A stretch of DNA of 64,000 nucleotides from Diplonema papillatum (Eukaryota > Euglenozoa > Diplonemea > Diplonemida > Diplonemidae): NCBI GenBank assembly GCA_030068145.1, contig JAPJBO010000358.1:124001-188000 (forward strand). The letters are read 5' to 3'. Both the position numbers and the translations under genes were made by a program. The notes beneath the pieces were generated by a model. The model worked only from the letters and a program-made list of their open reading frames with translations, was not told the origin of the DNA and did no database searches. Below are positions 35,314-47,920 of the stretch, in pieces (the stretch's first letter is position 1; each line of letters starts with the position of its first letter).

Positions 35314-38274
35314 GTGTGTGTGTGTGAATTCTTCCGCGCATATATTACGCTGAAAACTACCGACTTTCTTTTAGTCCCGACAACGCGTTGTCAACACAAA
35401 GAACACTGTCGTTCCCCTTATTGCTATAAGCTAGCACCAATTCCATCGCCTGGCCCTGCAACTGGCCGCGAAGGAAGCTTCGAAACCGCCCCCCCCCGCG
35501 CCGAGGCCGGAGGCTCCCCGCGCAGCAGCAGCGGCAGCGGAGCGCAGTCGAAGCCCGGGAGGCGTTCCAAAGGCGGGGCTGTGCTCCCCCGCACGTCGCC
35601 CCGCGCCCGGAGCAGTCCCGACGACAGCGTCGTGCGGCGGGAGATCGAAAAAGAGGCCCGCAAGCTGTTGAGCCTCATCCGGTGGCTCCACCGCCTCCTG
35701 TCGTCCAGTTCCAGCAAAGTTGATGAGTTTTGAGACTGAGTGACCGTATCCTATGAAAGGCAGGCATACAGTCAGTGGGTATTACGCTAAGCTACTTATT
35801 TTTACTCCCAACAGCGCTTTGTTAGTACCATGAAAACTGTTCCCCTTCGTTGTAAAAACTGGAACCAAGCACAACGACCCTAAACTCGATTGTGTCAATG
35901 GTACTTTTATCAAACTCACACGAACCTGTAACGATTGCGTTCTTTAACGCGCAACATTCGTGCAGGCAGGGGGTGCTTGGCTCAGTAAACACTAAAATAA
36001 GTCGAATGGTCGACAATAGGCAAGAAAGACACACGCACAAGCACACATATTGCCACTACCGCGGAGACAATACGCGCAGTACATCGTACACCATAATTTG
36101 AAGAAACCTTTACGACAATGGTCCCCCGGAAACTAAATAACCCCGGATCTCTAATAGTGAACCTACATTCTGAAAAGACCGTCGACTCGTTCCACTCATT
36201 CCTATAAGACCAGAACCAACCCTCCCCCACGCAGGCGCCCCTGGTGCAGCGAGAGCACGAGCACACCGAGCTGCCAGGTCCTGTGACGGCGTTTGCCTGC
36301 TTCCTAGCAAAACGACGGTGCCGGCGGGACCTCGACGCATCGCAGCTTCGGATCGTGTGGAAGAACATGAGCCCCGACCTGCGGGCCGAGTACCAAGCTC
36401 AAGCCAAGAAGAACCAAGCGGTCTGGAAGCGGGTCAACGCGAAGGAGGGGCCGCCCATCAAAGCCGACGCGAAAAAGAGGGTATGCGCGCTTGCTTTTTA
36501 GAGTTATAGTTCGGTTGAGAATCCGGGATTTTAGAGTCTCCGGGTGACCTTTCATCGAATGGGTTCTTTTAAAGCTATTACGTACTGGGTGGGTTTTGGG
36601 GGCTTTTTCGTAGCACAAAAGAGAACGGTGGCAACGTGTTTGGGAAAAGATTCTGCATGCACCCACAACAGGCTACCTGGGTTAGAGGCGGGCGTAAGTG
36701 TTCAAAAAAGACCCACTTTGCACTACACAAAGTTTGCAGTTGTATCGTTTCACAAGTAAAATAATATAACAAAACTACGCATTTCTTCTCAAATAAGCAC
36801 ACGGCAGCTCCTCGAATGTTTTAAAAAGCACCTTTGTAAAAAGATAACATTGGAGGCTGCCACGTCGGCAGGGGCGAACCTGCCCTGGCGGTCCACTTCG
36901 ACGGCTGTCACACTCGTGTCGAGCGTCTGTAACATTTTTGCGTTCAATGCGGCTTCAAGGTTCGGTGTTTTAGGTGTCCGGGTGGCCACTGAGGTTGGGA
37001 GTCGGGTAGTGAAAGGGGTGCAGCCGTATTTGCATCGTGGCTAGCAAGTTTGTGGATGATGAGACTTGTTTCTTTTCACACACCAAGACTAATCATAATC
37101 CGAAGGGCAGGTTTGCCGCTCCAACCGTCCAGAGGGACAAAAGGTAGTTTGCTTCCCCTCCCTCCCTTCCCACTTGCCTCATTTTCCGAGTCCAGAGTTT
37201 GGTAAATTCAAGTTTCTCAAACTTAGCTTCTTAACTTTGGAAGTTTGAAGCCGTGCAAACTCTTTCAAGGTTCGGAAACCCACGCCTTACTACTACAAAA
37301 GTAGTAATGGGTTCAAAGGTTGGACGCTGTAATGGGGTTTGGTCCGCCAGGCCGGCTACCTTGTCTTGGCCCAGACTTGGGGCCCAGTTGGACCTCAACA
37401 ATCATCCTGTCGACGATAGCCATCCCTATTCAGGACATTTCTAGGGCGAAATCTCAACGCGCTCGTTACTAAAGCCAACCCTCCCCCGGCAGAGGTTGGT
37501 GGCCAGAAAATTGGTGGAACAAAGACGGTTCCGGCAGCCCACTTTTTGGCTTAACCAAGACCGTTTACTGTTAAAGCTCAGAAGTACGTGAGGAAGTGAG
37601 GAGACCGGAGACTCCTTGAGAGATGGACCTGCACTCTGACTCGTTTGTGCTAACCACGTATTCGTGAGAAAAGGCGAAGAATAAGAGCATCTTCTTCGAA
37701 GCTTCATCTGTCTTCGAAGAAGACTTGATGCGGCCACTACTGGGTCGAATACAGGAGGTACCTTGAATACTGCGAGTCTTATACTCCATGCGACCCTTTT
37801 TCCCTTTTCCTTTTTCCCTTTTCTATTTTACACTCTCTTCGAAGAAGACTTGATGCTCGCATCAAACATGCATGAGAGGCAGTGTCCTGCCTAAACATTA
37901 AACTAAGGTTTTCCCCTATTTTACACTTTCTTTGACGAAGACTTGATGCTAGCATCAAACACATGAGAGGCAAGTAGCGCCTGAACACGAAACTAAGAAT
38001 TCCTCCCCCCAGTAATCATGCACGAGAAGCAGTGTTCCGTCTATCCCCCCCCGCGAGCCAACTCAGCCGAGCTACAACAACACAGGAGTCAGCGAAGTAC
38101 CGCACCTTCGTCAAGAAGCACTTTGCGGCCGCGTACGATGATGCGCTGCAGACCAACCCGAAACCGAAGACCCGCGACGCCTACAGAGCCGCCGTCCGGT
38201 TGCTCGCTGCTCAGTACAAAGAGCTCATGCTGAAGAAAACCCTATCCTCACCCCCGAGTGAAGGCGCAGCGTAG
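34588..38274 (+). CDS. Gene C: predicted mitochondrial K/A-rich HMG-like DNA-binding protein
   Basis: Exons 34588-35313, 36235-36480 and 38086-38274; translation probably starts at ATG 34630, giving 372 aa. The N-terminus MIRLGLWPIAAARAVGLQLR is arginine-rich, acid-free and amphipathic, like a mitochondrial presequence. Residues ~45-150 are a Lys/Ala/Arg/Glu-rich helix (EKKAKEREKKQREALKKLAA). A Ser/Pro-rich hinge follows, then exon 2 with an HMG-box-like segment (RIVWKNMSPDLRAEYQAQAK) and exon 3 with a second HMG- or YABBY-like helix set (YRTFVKKHFAAAYDDAL). This layout recalls two-box mitochondrial nucleoid proteins and kinetoplast-associated proteins. Role in organelle DNA packaging is inference. 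Truncated duplicate pieces lie at 34190-34445 and 35449-35735. Confidence 0.6.
35449..35735 (+). pseudogene. Partial copy of gene C exon 1 in its intron
   Basis: Repeats 35028-35305 (from the QLAAKEASK codons to LIRWLHR) with deletions and a frame change at a C7 tract. It ends in SSSSSKVDEF and a stop and has lost the donor site. Confidence 0.7.
35988..36180 (+). repeat. Dispersed repeat family 1, long copy
   Basis: CTAAAATAAGTCGAATGGTC to AACCCCGGATCTC; uninterrupted equivalent of 24190-24560. It sits in gene C intron 1, some 50 bp before the exon 2 acceptor. Confidence 0.75.
36235..36480 (+). CDS. Gene C exon 2: HMG-box-like
   Basis: Acceptor CCTCCCCCACGCAG ends at 36234; donor GTATGC at 36481; exactly 82 codons, phase 0-0. 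PGPVTAFACFLAKRRCRRDL with a later VWKNMSPDLRAEYQ follows the HMG pattern (PxxAFxxF ... WKxMSxxxxxxY). Confidence 0.6.
37680..37995 (+). repeat. Family 4 palindromic cassettes (several copies)
   Basis: Tandem, partly degraded copies of a cassette made of CTTCTTCGAAGAAG, TTGATGCTAGCATCAA and AGGCAG-tgtc-CTGCCT, followed by CATTAAACTAAG and a TTTTCCCC word. Other copies: 28668-28740, 30220-30285, 54825-54905, 55075-55200, 55255-55375, 61545-61625. Confidence 0.8.
38086..38274 (+). CDS. Gene C exon 3, terminal
   Basis: Acceptor CAACAACACAG ends at 38085, phase 0. 62 codons: ESAKYRTFVKKHFAAAYDDA, a short loop with PKPKTRDAY, then a helix AVRLLAAQYKELMLKK and a Ser/Pro tail. Stop TAG at 38272. Confidence 0.6.
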   Translation, partial: ESAKYRTFVKKHFAAAYDDALQTNPKPKTRDAYRAAVRLLAAQYKELMLKKTLSSPPSEGAA

Positions 38275-38777
38275 CAGAGAAATCCAGCAACCACCTGGGT
38301 TTAACCTGCGAGGCCCCGCGGCTTAACATACGAGCGCGAAAGAGAGACGTGCCTGTCTATCACAGTCTAGCAGGGGTGGACCGGCTCATCAGGACCAAGG
38401 AACAGGAAAGCCCGAAACGCCGGTTTTCGAGTCTCCAGAAAACTTCCGGCTACCGTGTACGATGGCTTCACGTGCCCACAGAAACGTCGGTGAGTACCTT
38501 TTTGTAGGCGTTTGTTTGTGAGTTCCGCCTTACTTCCCACCGGCCTTTGGCTGCGTGGGACGGTGGTTCAGTTCGTTTAGCGGCAGTTTCAGGTTAGTAT
38601 GAGTTTGATCAAAGTAACATGAAGGCAGCCCTTACAAAGACCAGCCACAGTAACGCCGCGTGGGTGCGGGCTTTTGATATTAATCATCATGCTTCAAACC
38701 CCCGATTGCGCGTAACCTGGAAGCACCCAGAGGGTGTCTATGGTACAACGGGGCAGTTGCCCCAGGTACATATAAAA

Positions 38778-38860
38778 GGTGTCACGGGATAAGCCGGCAG
38801 CGGCTGCTCAACGGCTTTCTCACGTAGGCGGCCGTGAGATTACCCCCCTCAGGTGACACC
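38778..38860. repeat. Small inverted-end repeat: empty LINE landing site
   Basis: GGTGTCAC at 38778-38785 and GTGACACC at 38853-38860 bound an 83-bp unit. In its middle GGCTGCTCAAC meets GGCTTTCTCACGTAGGCGGC with nothing between. At 3717, 12613, 23533 and 55780 a LINE end occupies this junction. Confidence 0.75.
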
Positions 38861-38873
38861 ACTGTTTTATCTT

Positions 38874-39092
38874 TTGTATAAGCACCTGCTTTGTAGGAAA
38901 TGCTTGAGGAGACTGCCAGTTGCGATAGATCAAAGGAGGTAAATGTGCTGTAGCCCACACGAAACACAGGTAAATCTGGATTTAGTGGCGGGCGTAAGCG
39001 TTCAACAGAAAAGACCCACTTTGTAGTTGTATTGTTTTCTCCCCCTCTAGCCTCCTTCGAAATGAGCACAAGGCAGTCCCTCGAGTATTTTG
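38874..39092 (+). repeat. Dispersed repeat family 3
   Basis: Nearly identical to 24637-24858 over its whole length. Confidence 0.9.
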
Positions 39093-41629
39093 ACCATACT
39101 ACAACATTCTTGCTGCTGCGTCTGATGCAGAACTGACGATAGAAAGCAAACGTAGAAACCCGTCCACATATTCGGCTGCTGCCGATATGTGCGTCGATCG
39201 TCATCTCTGCCGTTGATCGAAATTTGCCTTCCCATCACCTCCGCTGCCTATCTGCCTCGCGTGTCATTAAACTGGTCTATTTTGTCTTTCGCCCTAGCAT
39301 GAACCTCCATTTTCCGCCAGAAGCCGTTGTTGATACCAGTGGACCGCATGATTGCGGTCTTCGGCCATTCAGCGAGTTGTTTCAAATGGTTACCCAGTAC
39401 TTGTCCGGTACACTGTTTTTGCAATGTATTTTCGCGCAAAGGAAGTGTACTGTTCATTTGCCGTACGATGGCGACTTTTGACCGTTTGTAGCGGTCAAGA
39501 GGTGCGGGTCAGTGTGGAGGCTGGCCCCGGGGCTGGGAATGGATCTACTGGAACAACAGGGGACACTTGCTACCCTCCAGGCTAAAAGCCTCTGGCCGAC
39601 AGAACGATGTAGGTAAGGAAAGCCGGTAAAACGGCATCCGTAACTTCGGGAAAAGGATTGGCTCTGAGGACTCACGCGGGATTTTTAGGTCTGGGCTCAG
39701 ATTGAAGGTGCTGTGAGTGGCGCTCTCGGGTGCTACCCGCGGCTCCCGATTTCTTCCAGGCCTTCTTGCATGTTGTGCCCGCAATGCAGTGTCAGCTTGG
39801 AGCTGTTACGAACAAGAGGAACCGTCTTATCCGTAGATCCATTCCCGGAGAGCCTTGGCCCCATCCACAGGACCGGAGCACCGAAGCTGCCACGTATCGG
39901 AAGGCTGGCTTTACCGGCCACCGTGGCAATGTAGGGACCAACAAAACGAAGGAATAAGACATGCTCCTAGCAAGCTTCTTTTCTCACCCTTCTCCCACCC
40001 TCTCAATCCCCGTGTACTTAGATGCATTCCGTTTTATTCTTCCACCAGAAGCGTAGGAAGTACTCGAGGCCGCCGCTTAACCAAACTCGCAGAGTCTTAG
40101 CGTGGTATTCGTCGCGCCGATGACTCCACAACAACGCAACAACCCGAATTACAGAGGAAGAGAGTGTGTTTCGTAACCCCTGGGGGTTGGTGCGGGGAAG
40201 CGAGCGTTCGACGAAACTACCGTTCCTTTGCGGAGTGAGATTGCTTCTCTCCCGCTGGCCTAAGGGGGGCAGGCGCCTCTGAGTGTTGTAGCTTGTTGAA
40301 AGGGGGTCTCTTCCCTTGGGCCGTTTCGCCTCAGTTTGTCAAGCAGCGTCAGGTTTCTTTTCGCAGTGAATCAAGTATTGGTCGCTGCTCTTCGCATCCG
40401 CCCGGGCTGCGAACTTGATTTTCTTTCCGCCTTCTCATCAAGCATCAACGATGCGAACGAAAAAGAAGAAGAAAACACAAACCGGGTGAAGTGAAAAAGA
40501 AGAGAATAGGAACTGGCTGCGAGCGAAATACCGCCAGAAAACACATAAAACCCCGGAGACTTTAAAATACCGACCTTCTAATCGACAAATAACGCTAAAA
40601 AAGGGTTGAGCGGTTCCTGAAGTGTTTGACAAGAAGCTGGACGAGAACAAAGAACATGAGCTCGTTCGTTTGCCACCATTCAAACCTTTCTTTTTGTCTG
40701 GGGTACTGCAATGTGTTCTAAAAGTGTAAGCTCGAGTAAATGAGCGGAACCAACACCACACTGCAGGCCATTTCGCCGGTTTAGTTGTTGCCTAGTCAAC
40801 AAGTAGTCGGCCGAAGCCGATGATTTTCATTTCTCCATACGAGCATGATAGTGTCAGAGACCGAAACTGACGGTACCCGTGGACATTCTAGGAGACAGCA
40901 ATGACGGCACTGATGACCTGGATAAGCTTTTAGTAGGCAACGGGAAGAGTTACCAGAACATGACGAACTGGCTCTCAATATCAACACGCCACTGATCAGC
41001 CATAGGGCTTGAGAAGCGTCATATAATGCCCGGTTGCATACATCTGCGACGTCTAAGGGTCCTTGTGGCAAGGGGCGTCTTGTGCAAGCGCCGTACTACT
41101 TGTGCGACAATGCGATGGGGCATAGCGCTCTCCAAGAGAGAGTACGTGGAAACTGTGCCGCGCAACCGCCGGACTTGTCACCCTGTGTGTGAGCGGTACA
41201 GTTATTGGAGGCAGGGATCCGCACTCTTTCTCTATGCGGTATCCGGAGAACGCTGCTGGACTCCTACTTGGGTGGCTCAGTTTCCTCACACATGGCGTGC
41301 GGCTAGGAATAAAACGTAACGAAGCTGGTGGTTGGTCTGCAGTTTTAGCTCGAATAAACAGAAGTCAGGTTCAAAAAAACAAGGAGAAATAGATCGAAGC
41401 ACGTCCGTACAAAACTAGAAGTAGTTCGGCCGGACCGCAAGGTAAACGACTCGCGGGCGACCACCAACGCGAAAGTTCCACCCGAAGCCGATATGGTATG
41501 AAGCGGGGAAGCAACCGGCGGCAACCGGAGGCACCGAGCAAGGAAGAACCGCCCCCAGGATCTTTCTCTTCGAGCAACCCTCGTCCGACGGACAAGTGCG
41601 AGGGGGGGTCCCTGAACTGGCGTAGTTCA

Positions 41630-43400
41630 GGCCCTCAGAAGTGCACGACAGCTCGTCGCGTGGCAGTGCCTCCTCGTAAGAAGTGCACGGAAGCTAGCCC
41701 CCTGTGGGCCTCTCGACTGCGCAAGAAGTGCACAACAAGCTAGTCTCTGTGGCCTGTCGACTGCGCAAGAAGTGCACAACAAGCTAGTCTCTGTGGCCTG
41801 TCGACTGCGCAAGAAGTGCACAACAAGCTAGTCTCTGTGGCCTGTCGACTGCGCAAGAAGTGCACAACAAGCTAGTCTCTGTGGCCTGTCGACTGCGCAA
41901 GAAGTGCACAACAAGCTAGTCTCTGTGGCCTGTCGACTGCGCAAGAAGTGCACAACAAGCTAGTCTCTGTGGCCTGTCGACTGCGCAAGAAGTGCACAAC
42001 AAGCTAGTCTCTGTGGCCTGTCGACTGCGCAAGAAGTGCACAACAAGCTAGTCTCTGTGGCCTGTCGACTGCGCAAGAAGTGCACAACAAGCTAGTCTCT
42101 GTGGCCTGTCGACTGCGCAAGAAGTGCACAACAAGCTAGTCTCTGTGGCCTGTCGACTGCGCAAGAAGTGCACAACAAGCTAGTCTCTGTGGCCTGTCGA
42201 CTGCGCAAGAAGTGCACAACAAGCTAGTCTCTGTGGCCTGTCGACTGCGCAAGAAGTGCACAACAAGCTAGTCTCTGTGGCCTGTCGACTGCGCAAGAAG
42301 TGCACAACAAGCTAGTCTCTGTGGCCTGTCGACTGCGCAAGAAGTGCACAACAAGCTAGTCTCTGTGGCCTGTCGACTGCGCAAGAAGTGCACAACAAGC
42401 TAGTCTCTGTGGCCTGTCGACTGCGCAAGAAGTGCACAACAAGCTAGTCTCTGTGGCCTGTCGACTGCGCAAGAAGTGCACAACAAGCTAGTCTCTGTGG
42501 CCTGTCGACTGCGCAAGAAGTGCACAACAAGCTAGTCTCTGTGGCCTGTCGACTGCGCAAGAAGTGCACAACAAGCTAGTCTCTGTGGCCTGTCGACTGC
42601 GCAAGAAGTGCACAACAAGCTAGTCTCTGTGGCCTGTCGACTGCGCAAAGAAGTGCACGGAAAATAGTCGCTGTGGGCCTCTCGACCTTGCGAGAAGTGC
42701 ACGGAAGGCAGTCTCTGTGGCCTCTCGACCTTGCGAGAAGTGCACAACAAGCTAGTCGCTGTGGCTTTCGACGCGCAAGAATCGCACAACAAGCTAGTCT
42801 CTGCGGCCTGTCAACTTCGTAAGAAGTGCACGGGAAGGTAGTCGCTGTGGGCCTCTCGACTGCGCAAGAAGTGCACGGAAGGCAGTCTCTGTGGCCTCTC
42901 GACCTTGCGAGAAGTGCACAACAAGCTAGTCGCTGTGGCTTTCGACGCGCAAGAATCGCACGAAAGCTAGTCTCTGCGGCCTGTCAACTTCGTAAGAAGT
43001 GCACGGGAAGGTAGTCGCTGTGGGCCTCTCGACTGCGCAAGAAGTGCACGGAAGGCAGTCTCTGTGGCCTCTCGACCTTGCGAGAAGTGCACAACAAGCT
43101 AGTCGCTGTGGCTTTCGACGCGCAAGAATCGCACGAAAGCTAGTCTCTGCGGCCTGTCAACTTCGTAAGAAGTGCACGGGAAGGTAGTCGCTGTGGGCCT
43201 CTCGACTGCGCAGGAAGGCAGTCTCTGTGGCCTCGACCTTGCGAGAAGTGCACAACAAGCTAGTCGCTGTGGCTTTCGACTGCGCAAGAATCGAACGAAA
43301 GCTAGTCTCTGCGGCCTGTCAACTTCGTAAGAAGTGCACGGGAAGGCAGTCGCTGTGGGCCTCTCGACTGCGCAAGAAGTGCACGAAGGCTAGTCACTGC
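41630..43400. repeat. 44-bp minisatellite with a 173-bp higher-order zone
   Basis: From about 41735 to 42650 some 21 almost identical 44-bp units contain CTAGTCTCTGTGGCCTGTCG and ACTGCGCAAGAAGTGCACAA. From 42650 diverged units form a 173-bp higher-order repeat (42826, 42999, 43172). It ends about 25 bp before the proposed gene D start. Not CRISPR: there are no spacers. Confidence 0.95.
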
Positions 43401-43424
43401 CTCTATCCCCGAGAACCGCAATCA

Positions 43425-43665
43425 ATGGTGGATCTCGGCGGCTTGGGTCCGGCGCCCTGCCAGCAGCGAGAAGTCCTCAGCATCGCCGCCGCCGCTGCCG
43501 CGGTGAAGGCCGAGGAGAAGAAGCTCCTATGGATCAAGCAGTTGCAAGAGGTCGACACGCGCGATCCTCGTCTCTCAGCCGTCGTGCCCGAAGTCATGAT
43601 CCGAGCGAGAGTCGCCGAAGAAGAGGCCGGAGCGTGCCTGAGGAATTGGCGGACGACGCACGCCG
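43425..43665 (+). CDS. Gene D exon 1
   Basis: ATG gives MVDLGGLGPAPCQQREVLSI, then an Ala-rich helix and a charged helix. Donor GGTGTGC, phase 1. Confidence 0.5.
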
Positions 43666-46600
43666 GTGTGCACACGCCTTTTCTTGGAGTGGGGGTGTTT
43701 CTTTTACGTAAGCGCCAGCTTGGAAGGAAATGCTGCCAGAAAAGGGATCCCAAGTGCTGCAACTACCGAACCACGTGTTGAACGGACTTGAGGTCATGCG
43801 GGTCTACCCCTACACGACAAATCACAAAAACACAACAGTACTACTTCGCCAAGGCCGATGTGCCCGAAGGAATGCGAAGAGTTCAGCCTTCCATACGCAT
43901 AGACGCCCCAGTCATGTCGTCTCGTGCCCAGAAAGTTGCGTTTCTGCACGCCCACTATGCCTGCTGCGTGAGCAGTCTACACTTCTTGCAACGTCACAAC
44001 GTGGTAAGCCACAACTGACAGGTGATAGATACAGCAGGGTAGCCAGCCCCTCTACCTCTATATTTCCTCCCTTCCATTCGGAGTCGAAGCAGCTACATCG
44101 AATTTATTTTTGTAAGAGTCGAGTACTAAGGTGCTGGGGAGGATGGGAATGCGGCAAACACGCAATAATCATGGACAGTTGGTTCCTTTCTACTTATACT
44201 TTTCGGAGCGGCACTGAGACTGGCGCCAAGCGCAGGCGCTTATCAAGGATGAAAATACTCGAGGTTTTCTCCTTCGAGATGCTCATTTCGAAGGAGGCCA
44301 GAGGGGAAGAAAACAATACAACTACAAAGTGGGTCTTTTTTGCTGAACGCTTACGCCCGCCACTAAACCCAGATTTACCTGTGTTTCTAAAACCAAGGCA
44401 TGAGCCAAGTGACGGTGTGCCCCTAAGACGCCCTTCCCGACTGCCCAACTCCTTACGGAAACAAACAGGTGTCTTCTGCACGGCGTTTCGGGACGCGGAA
44501 AGCCAAACTGAGGTTTTGGACGTGGTGGCCCACTGGGAGACGATGATGTCGGAAGCAGACACGATAATTGAAGTTATGCAGCAACCGGACCAGGCAAGGC
44601 GGCGGCCAAAGCGACAGGACGATGCCGAGCCAGCACGAGTCCAAGATACGCAAGAGGGAATCACCATGCGCGAGATCGAAGAGCGATACCGGGCCACGCG
44701 CTCGCTGAACAACGTCCACGACCGCGTCGATAGCATGCTCAAGCTTGTTGACACTGACCACAACGCCGTAACCGTCCTGAAGTTCATGCTGATACGCACG
44801 GAGGACTTTTTAAACTCGGTGCTGAGGCGCGAAGAGACTACCGCGAAGAGAGAGAAAGCGAAGGTCGAACGTCTGATCCACCGGTATGCAAAATACGCCA
44901 CAAACTCCAACCCAACCCCTTTTCAGTTGCTTACTTTCTTTTTACAATCTTGCGGGTTGCCCTTCAATGTATTGTGCAGGCTAGGCAGCGTGTTTTGGTG
45001 GTGATCAGAATTCCTTACCTGAAAGTGACACAGGGAAGACGATCAACCGGCACGCACAAACAAAACGAAACGCCCGTCTTTTGTACGTGGGTGCCGCTCT
45101 GCTATGTCGTCTCCCGCGTCTTCCCGTACTACCTAAACAACAATATCCCAACCGCACCAAAATGCGAGCCTCTTCGATTTTGCCTTAACCACATACGGAC
45201 GAACTACGCCATATGGCGTAGTTAATTCAAGTTAATTCGCGAGTATCTGCAAGAGGCCACAGGTGCCTGTCCTGGGTCACTTCCATGTGTATTCATTCAG
45301 CGTCGAGGTGCGCATTTGAAAGATCTGCCACGAAATCTTTCAAACGCGCCCTTCGGTTCCCATTTTCGACCTACGAAACCCCCCCTTTTTTGAATGCGAC
45401 CCAAGGTTTGCCCTGAACAGTCCATTTCCCCAAAATTAACACCCACCCTCCGTCCGTGTGTGGCTACATATGATGATTCAGCCATTCATTCCATTCCATC
45501 CATTTGATTCATCGTTTTTCCAAAATCCAGACAGAATTAAATACAGCCCTGGGGGAAGTTGCAGTGTAAATGTTGGGCACATCCGGATTTCTTCGGATCC
45601 AACCCCACTCTTTCGTATAGAGCGTTTCAGGAGAGAACCGTGAAGGGGACCGGCCATAAGGCTCAAACCCTCGGAAAAACAAGGCTCCTCAGTGCGTTAC
45701 GCCCGCCGGTCCATTCGGACTCGTATAGACCCGGTTGGAGACACGGGATCTGGATGTGAATTTGGAAGCTGCCGTTTGCCGAAGCTAGTCGTGCTCCGAT
45801 AAATCCGATGTGCCCTGAGTAACTCACGCATTCCTCTAGACTGGGTTCTGGCTGGAGGCGTTCAGCAATAGGTTGCATCACGGCAAGCTGATACGCCTCG
45901 CGCTTCATGCGAACGAATACACACACGGTTTTTCACTCGATATATCCACCCACACCCCCTGGCCCAACTTTGTCGTCAAGCATCCGCGGTCTTTGGATGT
46001 ACTTCCCTCGAGTGCATGCGCTCGCCATCATGGAAGAACGCCTACGGGGCTGACGATCTTATCTGCGTAGCGTGGAATGCATATTTCACAGCTGAATGGG
46101 CTGAATCTGCGGATCGCTGGCACTTGACACTCCCATCTTCTGCAACTTTGAACGCCCTTCTAAACATACAGACTCGGAGAAGTTACCGATATTGATCCGG
46201 CAGACGCTGGGATGGCGAAGTTGATCCATTTGACGACAGGCGAGTACGGGAAGCTGCAACACGAACTCCGCACGCTGCGCGAGAAGTGCGAAACGGTGGA
46301 CTTGAAGCTGCAGCAGGCGAAGCAGAGGGAGCTCGAGCTAAACCGGACGATCCTCCTGTCGACGAAGGCCGCGAACCAAACCCTCATGAAGTACAACCAC
46401 AACGTAGCCTTGATGCTCGCGCAGTTCAGGGACATGCTCCACGTTCTGAAGGACGCAAAGTGCTTTCCTGCGAACCCCACGATGCGGGCTATCATGCAGT
46501 CGATGTCCTCCGACCTTGTCGTTATTGGCGGTATGATGACTTAAACCTTACTTTTCGTTGCCATCCGGGTCCTGTCCGTTCTTCCTCGCGTCTGTTCACG

Positions 46601-47662
46601 TGCGGCTGTCCTGCGTTAGGGGACACTGCCTCCCCCCCCCTCCCGTGACGGATTCGCCTGTGATCTAGGTAGCACGGGTGGTCCTGGCTGTGACGAGCTA
46701 CGAACAGCCGCCTGACAAATCAGACTCACACCGCAGTCCTGTCTGCAGACACTCAGGTTCCGCGCTGATGATGGTCCGCTTTATGTGTCCGTGGCTTAAG
46801 GACCGAAACACGGCGCAGACGGGACCAGTGCGGGTGTGTTGAGCACATACCCATTCCAAGCACGTTCTTGCATTCCCCCCCCCCTCCCGGGTGAGTACCA
46901 CACTAACGTGAATGCGCAAGAGACAACCTTTGATCTCTCCTGGAAAGGGGTCTGGGCGCTGCAGCCCCCAGTCGGATCAATTTAATAGTCAGGAATGCGG
47001 CTGGACCTACAATGCTTCGAGTTCACGTTCGGGGAGGCCGCGGGAGCCAGCCAATGACTTCTTTCGACCCTCGGCCACGCACTCATTTTCACGTGAGAAA
47101 TTCGGGTCAAAACTACCAAAACATCCCGACATTCTGTCGACGGCTGGTTGTTGCACGCGTCGGCCAATGTTGGTGTCTTTGCGGGGGAGAGCTTTATTTC
47201 GCCCTGAAATGACTCATGAACGCGTTGAGCCGGGGCGAGTTGTCTGGCTGCTTGACGACATCGTTGCTCAACTGGACTGGCACAATGCGGGGGGAAACGA
47301 GAACAGATTGTATTGGTAGCAGAACCACCGAAAGGAAGGATACCGAGAAAGGTTGAATGCACGTCAAATGAAGCCACCACAGGCATGCTCCAGGAAGAAG
47401 GCTCCGACGCAAACGACGCCGCGTCTGGGGAAGGCTGGGAATTAGCCCCGAATACGCCGCCACACGATGAGAGCTCGCCTCAGCAGCCCGATGCTGGACT
47501 CGAGGCGCTCGACCAAGCCGGCTGCGACGACGGCGCCCAGAAGGACGCGAGGAGGAGGGGCGTCCGAAAGCCCGCGAAGCAAGCGGGGGACCCGGCTCCC
47601 GCGGACGCCGCCGCCGACGGCCAGCCGCCGCAAAAGCAGCAGCCGCAGCAGCACCAGCTGCC

Positions 47663-47722
<60 letters not shown>

Positions 47723-47732
47723 GCAGCCACAG

Positions 47733-47782
<50 letters not shown>

Positions 47783-47884
47783 ACAGCAGCAGCAGCAGCC
47801 ACAGCAGCACCACCTGCCGCACCAGCAGCAGCAGCAGCCACAGCAGCAGCAACAGCAACAGCAGCAGCAGCAGCACCAGCTGCC

Positions 47885-47920
<36 letters not shown>

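Larger units (their letters stand above)
38275..41620. other. Gene-free repeat region between genes C and D
   Basis: Holds the unoccupied LINE landing site (38778-38860), a family 3 copy (38874-39092) and otherwise unclassified sequence with no convincing gene on either strand. Confidence 0.45.

Noticed and set aside
41735-42650. Regular array that could be mistaken for CRISPR
   Set aside because: Units are contiguous 44-bp copies without unique spacers; eukaryotic context; no cas genes.
43730-44468. N-terminal extension of the gene D exon 2 frame
   Set aside because: Passes through a reverse family 3 repeat; exon 1 and the phase-matched acceptor at 44468 fit better.
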